Of a stretch of DNA of 64,000 nucleotides, positions 60,183 through 64,000 are shown piece by piece. The notes below the pieces were generated by a model. It was given only the letters and a program-made list of their open reading frames with translations, was not told the DNA's origin and searched no databases. Each line of letters opens with the position of its first letter. Position 1 is the stretch's first letter. The translations under genes were made by a program, and so were the position numbers. This DNA is from UBA5266 sp964610025 (GTDB lineage: Bacteria; Bacteroidota; Bacteroidia; Bacteroidales; WCHB1-69): NCBI GenBank assembly GCA_964610025.1, contig CAZSTX010000001.1, positions 124,001-188,000 on the forward strand. The letters are read 5' to 3'.

Positions 60183-62594
60183 ATGTGCAACATTATATTT
60201 GGCAATCAATCACTTCTTAAAAAAAAACTTATTTTATTATTCTTTATTCCTCTTGTTTTATCGGCTCAAAAAAAATCAACTATTAGTGGCTATATTACCG
60301 AAAAAGGAAGCAAGGAATCGTTAATAGGCGTAAGTATTTATGTAAAAGAATTTCATACAGGCACTGTAAGCAATAGTTATGGTTTTTATTCCATTACCTT
60401 ACCTCAAAAAGATAGTGTTACGATTATTTATTCCTATGTAGGATTTATTTCTGATACAGTTGTATTAACTCTTGAAGAAAATCACAGTATCAATATTGAA
60501 TTAGCAATGGGAGTTAGCTTAAAAGAGGTTGTTATACATTCAGAAAAGACTTTAAGCGAAGTCGTTCAAATGAGTTCTATTAAACTTTCTGCTGTCGAAA
60601 TCAAGAGTGTGCCTATGCTATTTGGAGAAAAAGATTTGTTTAAAACACTCATGTTGTTGCCTGGTGTTCAATCAAGTACTGAAGGAACATCTGGGATGTA
60701 TATTAGAGGAGGAGGACCCGACCAAAATTTAATCATATTAGATGAAGCTACTATTTACAACGCTAATCATTTATTAGGTTTTTTTTCTATTTTTAATGGC
60801 GATGCTATTAAATCGGTAGAATTAATTAAAGGAGGCTTCCCAGCACGTTATGGTGGCAGATTATCGTCTATTATAGATGTAAACATGAAGGAAGGGAATA
60901 AAACTTCCTATCATGGAGAAGGGGGAGTAGGCTTAGTGGCGGCACATGCTATGGTAGAAGGACCTATTGTAAAAGATAAATCATCGTTTATTGTGTCGGC
61001 ACGTCGTACATATTTTGATGTTTTAACACAACCTATTTTTTTAGTAAACAATCCGGGATTTTCGGCAGGTTATTATTTTTATGATATTAATGCTAAAGTA
61101 AATTACGATTTTGGAGATAAAAACAAACTCTATTTAAGTGGTTATTTTGGGCGTGATAAATTTTACATATCAGAAAAAAGTTACGACTCTAAAACAAAAG
61201 GGGGCTTATTTTGGCAAAATGGAACGGCAACAGTTAGATGGAATCATTTGTTTTCCAACAAATTATTTTCTAATCTATCGTATATTTATAGTAATTATAC
61301 TATGAAAATTTATATGCAATCGAAAATATCGACAGAAGAAACGTCTTTAGATTATAAATCAGGAATAGAAGACCATTCTTTAAAATACGATTTAACTTAT
61401 GTTTTAAATCCATCGAATACTTTTTATATGGGAGCTAATTTCACTTATCATCAATTTATTCCCAGTGCTTTAATGGCAAAAGAGACAGACACTATTTATA
61501 ATATCTCTCAAAGTATTAAACTTCATGGATTTGAATATGCTATTTATGCCGAAGATGAAATAAGCATAGCAAAAGTACTAAAAATCAATCCGGGTATTCG
61601 CTTGGCTATGTTTTCTATAAAAAACAAGACGTACTTTTCGCCCGAACCGCGTATCAATGTCAGTTATAATATTTTATCTCATTTAGCCATAAAAACCTCT
61701 TATGCTTTAATGAACCAAAACATTCATTTATTAAGCACTTCAAGCATTGGCATGCCTTCCGATTTGTGGTTGCCTTCTACAAACAATATACAACCCCAAC
61801 AATCGCAACAAATTGCATTAGGATTAGCTTATGATTGGGAAAAACCTTCCTTGTTTTTTTCTTTAGAAGGCTATTACAAAAAAATGGAACATATGATAGC
61901 TTATAAAGAAGGAGCTAGTTTTCTCTTTCTCGATTATATAGACGGCGAAATGCCAAATACAGGAAAGTTAGCTTGGGAAAATAACGTTACAATAGGGCAG
62001 GGGTGGTCGTATGGAATAGAATTTTTAATAAAACGTACAAAAGGTAAATTTACAGGTTGGATTGGCTACACACTTTCTTGGACAGAACAACAATTTGATG
62101 AACTGAATTTTGGAAAGAAATTTTTTACACGCTACGACCGCAGACACGATGTTTCGATAGTTATGATGTATAGTCCAACTAATTGGATAAATTTATCTTT
62201 AACTTGGGTCTATGCTACTGGCAATGCTATCACTCTGCCTCAATCGACTTATTATATGGAATCAATTAATGATGTATTAGCTGAATACATGGCTAACACA
62301 CTTAATTTTAATTATACTGCTTATCCACAATATCTATATAGTTATGGTGAAAGAAATAATGTGAGAATGAAAGCCTTTCATCATTTAGATATAGGAATAC
62401 AGTTTATACGTCACCACGAAAAATGGAAAAGTATTTTCGAAATAAGTGTTTATAATTTATACAATCATAAAAATCCTTTTTTCTATTATATTGCTTCTGA
62501 TTACGACCCTATTACAAATACGCCTGTTCAAAAACTAAAACAAGTATCTATATTTCCTATCATACCTTCATTTACTTATAATTTTAAATTTTAA
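60183..62594 (+). CDS. TonB-dependent outer-membrane receptor with CarboxypepD_reg-like N-terminal domain
   Basis: The 803-residue protein has a signal peptide (KLILLFFIPLVLSAQ), a CarboxypepD_reg-like domain (about 33-110, STISGYITEKGSKESLIGVS), a plug (about 130-250, LPGVQSSTEGTSGMYIRGGG and GGFPARYGGRLSSIIDVNMK) and a large beta-barrel to the C terminus (SIFPIIPSFTYNFKF). It takes up a ligand with energy from TonB. It lacks a SusD partner; a DUF4249 lipoprotein follows after 12 bases instead, a pairing found repeatedly in Bacteroidota. The substrate is unknown. Confidence 0.9.
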   Translation: MCNIIFGNQSLLKKKLILLFFIPLVLSAQKKSTISGYITEKGSKESLIGVSIYVKEFHTGTVSNSYGFYSITLPQKDSVTIIYSYVGFISDTVVLTLEENHSINIELAMGVSLKEVVIHSEKTLSEVVQMSSIKLSAVEIKSVPMLFGEKDLFKTLMLLPGVQSSTEGTSGMYIRGGGPDQNLIILDEATIYNANHLLGFFSIFNGDAIKSVELIKGGFPARYGGRLSSIIDVNMKEGNKTSYHGEGGVGLVAAHAMVEGPIVKDKSSFIVSARRTYFDVLTQPIFLVNNPGFSAGYYFYDINAKVNYDFGDKNKLYLSGYFGRDKFYISEKSYDSKTKGGLFWQNGTATVRWNHLFSNKLFSNLSYIYSNYTMKIYMQSKISTEETSLDYKSGIEDHSLKYDLTYVLNPSNTFYMGANFTYHQFIPSALMAKETDTIYNISQSIKLHGFEYAIYAEDEISIAKVLKINPGIRLAMFSIKNKTYFSPEPRINVSYNILSHLAIKTSYALMNQNIHLLSTSSIGMPSDLWLPSTNNIQPQQSQQIALGLAYDWEKPSLFFSLEGYYKKMEHMIAYKEGASFLFLDYIDGEMPNTGKLAWENNVTIGQGWSYGIEFLIKRTKGKFTGWIGYTLSWTEQQFDELNFGKKFFTRYDRRHDVSIVMMYSPTNWINLSLTWVYATGNAITLPQSTYYMESINDVLAEYMANTLNFNYTAYPQYLYSYGERNNVRMKAFHHLDIGIQFIRHHEKWKSIFEISVYNLYNHKNPFFYYIASDYDPITNTPVQKLKQVSIFPIIPSFTYNFKF

Positions 62595-62606
62595 ATTGTC
62601 AATAAT

Positions 62607-63479
62607 ATGAAAGAAAATAATCTAAAAAACATAATTTTATTTTTGTTGTTTCTTTTGCTTTTCACTGCTTGCACCGACGATGTCGACTTAGACGATTTAA
62701 ATATAAAATCGAAAATGGTTTTATATTGCCGTGTTTCGCCAGATTTTGATACCACTATTGCTTATTTATCTACCTCTCAACCTTTGTTAAGTAGCAATAA
62801 AAACACTTTAACTACAATTAAAAATGCAACGATAGAAATATCAAAAGACAAAGTTACTTGGCACAAATTTACTTATCATACAGCTAAAGAAAAATATATA
62901 TTATTAAAAAAAGATTTTCCTATCAAAGAGGGAGAAACTTATTATATAAAAGCGACTTCACCTAATTTCCCTGATATTATAAAGTCTTCATGTACTGTTC
63001 CTTACTATAGAGATATTCAACTGAAAATAGAAAGACAAATAGAAAATGACGAAATGTATTCATATACTAAATTTATTTACACGTGGAAAGACTATCCCGA
63101 TGAAAAAAATTATTATATTATAACTGCTTATACAACATACGATTATGATTCATACCGGTCTATGTCTTATTCTAACATTTATGACGACTCTACTTATAAT
63201 TATTATTACTCTGATTTAGGAAAAGATGGTAGTATATTAAAAGGCACTTTCAACTATTATGATACAATAGATACCATTCTTTTCATAGTTACACAAATAG
63301 ATGAACCCAACTATTTATACGAAAAAACTATTAACGAAAATTATTATTTAGATTTTATGGGATTTATCGAACCAACTTTAATGTATAATAATATCGAAAA
63401 TGGATATGGTTTATTTGCAGGATTTACATTTAAAAAGTACCGTTATATCGTTGATAATAAAAAGTTAGAAGAATTTTAA
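62607..63479 (+). CDS. DUF4249 family lipoprotein, partner of the TonB receptor
   Basis: The 290-residue protein has a lipoprotein signal (IILFLLFLLLFTAC, Cys22), followed by the acidic TDDVDLDDLNIKSKMVLYCR start typical of DUF4249, then an Ig-like strand pattern (SPDFDTTIAYLSTSQPLLSS, IKNATIEISKDKVTWHKF). It should sit on the outer membrane next to the receptor barrel, in the place SusD takes in glycan systems. The middle is very rich in tyrosine. It is coupled to the receptor gene. Confidence 0.82.
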   Translation: MKENNLKNIILFLLFLLLFTACTDDVDLDDLNIKSKMVLYCRVSPDFDTTIAYLSTSQPLLSSNKNTLTTIKNATIEISKDKVTWHKFTYHTAKEKYILLKKDFPIKEGETYYIKATSPNFPDIIKSSCTVPYYRDIQLKIERQIENDEMYSYTKFIYTWKDYPDEKNYYIITAYTTYDYDSYRSMSYSNIYDDSTYNYYYSDLGKDGSILKGTFNYYDTIDTILFIVTQIDEPNYLYEKTINENYYLDFMGFIEPTLMYNNIENGYGLFAGFTFKKYRYIVDNKKLEEF

Positions 63480-63490
63480 CAGTATGAATA

Positions 63491-64000
63491 TTATCTATTA
63501 AGACTTCCTCTTGAAAAAGAAAAATAAATACCTACTAAACAAATAAAAGCAAAACTTGCAAAACCCCAGTTAACAGCTTTTAGAAATGTAGCATTAGATA
63601 TGTTTACAATAGCTTCGTTTTTAAAAAATAAGGCAAAAAATAAAGTTACTATAATCATACTGCTCATTTGTCCTATTACTCTCATAGTTGCAGCAGTACC
63701 AGAAGCAACGCCATATTGTTGTTTTTCTACTGAACTCATAATAGTATTCATATTAGGAGAAGAAAACATGGCAAAACCCAATCCCATATTAAATAACAAG
63801 ATAATAATGAAGCCTATAGGAGTAGTTTCGCTGATAAACGAAAATCCAAACAAACCTAATGCACACAATGCCATGCCAAATGTAGCAAGGAAACGAGGTT
63901 GTACTTTGTCGGAAAGCCGTCCCGAAACAGGGGAGAGGAGTGCCATTACAATTGGTTGGGTAATTAAAATCATACCAGCATCGCGTGGCGAAAGTACTTT
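63491..64000 (-). CDS. MFS transporter (DHA2/EmrB-like), 5' end outside the window
   Basis: The frame stays open to the right edge of the window (KVLSPRDAGMILITQPIVMA), so this is the C-terminal part of a larger transporter. Typical segments are SPVSGRLSDKVQPRFLATFG, a conserved loop of drug-efflux MFS proteins, and GTAATMRVIGQMSSMIIVTL of the later helices. The DAG-x-x-x-x-x-P pattern fits the 14-helix EmrB group. About 170 residues are visible. It converges on the DUF4249 gene. Confidence 0.85.
   Translation of the reverse strand, partial: KVLSPRDAGMILITQPIVMALLSPVSGRLSDKVQPRFLATFGMALCALGLFGFSFISETTPIGFIIILLFNMGLGFAMFSSPNMNTIMSSVEKQQYGVASGTAATMRVIGQMSSMIIVTLFFALFFKNEAIVNISNATFLKAVNWGFASFAFICLVGIYFSFSRGSLNR

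Overview
This window is from an AT-rich member of the Bacteroidota, most likely Bacteroidia or a near relative. Three things point there. The first is a set of family markers: type IX secretion (PorQ, type A and type B C-terminal sorting domains), a TonB receptor paired with a DUF4249 lipoprotein, a PG0541-family protein behind an RND pump, and DUF4290. The second is promoters of the Bacteroidota form TTG-N19/20-TAnnTTTG, seen in full before rplS, an FKBP gene, a TonB receptor and a T9SS operon. The third is A-rich leaders in place of Shine-Dalgarno sequences.

Layout. 1-6.5 kb is housekeeping: the 3' part of a histidine ammonia-lyase gene, an ECF sigma factor, rplS-efp-lpxD-like, a BadF-type sugar kinase, a small XRE regulator behind an array of TGTAAAY heptamers, and rlmB. 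7.3-11.5 kb has tRNA-Arg(CCG) and a HAD phosphatase gene whose end meets a convergent lytic transglycosylase gene. That junction has been split by a short RHS cassette: a candidate immunity lipoprotein, an RHS protein with an M91-like HExxH tip, a candidate immunity protein, and a truncated second RHS start. The cassette lies between two identical 259-bp copies of the host junction, so both host genes stay intact. 11.5-15.1 kb carries ettA, mtaB and a lipoprotein. 15.3-22.4 kb carries a DUF2147-like protein and a TetR-TolC-adaptor-RND operon with a sigma-54-type promoter. 22.4-31.9 kb holds small housekeeping and accessory genes, including fluC/crcB, an FKBP, an M50-like peptidase, SixA, YjbQ, an ECF sigma factor paired with a membrane protein ending in a type B sorting domain, and a decayed REP-type transposase.

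32.1-46.5 kb is one long, tightly packed operon for a surface polysaccharide containing a pseudaminic-acid-type sugar. It has PseC, PseF, PseG and PseI, an ATP-grasp enzyme, two SDR epimerases, Wzy- and Wzx-like membrane proteins, a DUF115/sialyltransferase-like protein, a GT4 transferase, a WbpL-like initiating transferase and an exported sialidase-like propeller. It runs on into ispD and an AddB-like nuclease. No pseB or pseH is visible.

49.3-64 kb carries trxB, DUF4290, a carboxynorspermidine-dehydrogenase-like enzyme, porQ, a DUF7935-like membrane protein, a 25-residue-repeat protein, typA, a CDF transporter, a T9SS cargo operon bounded by a 19-bp direct repeat, an IS3 remnant, a TonB receptor with a DUF4249 lipoprotein, and the end of an MFS transporter gene.

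The least ordinary features are the RHS/M91 cassette with its junction-restoring duplication, the nonulosonate operon with an ATP-grasp enzyme and its own sialidase-like protein, the heptamer array, and a stand-alone T9SS sorting domain under a complete promoter.
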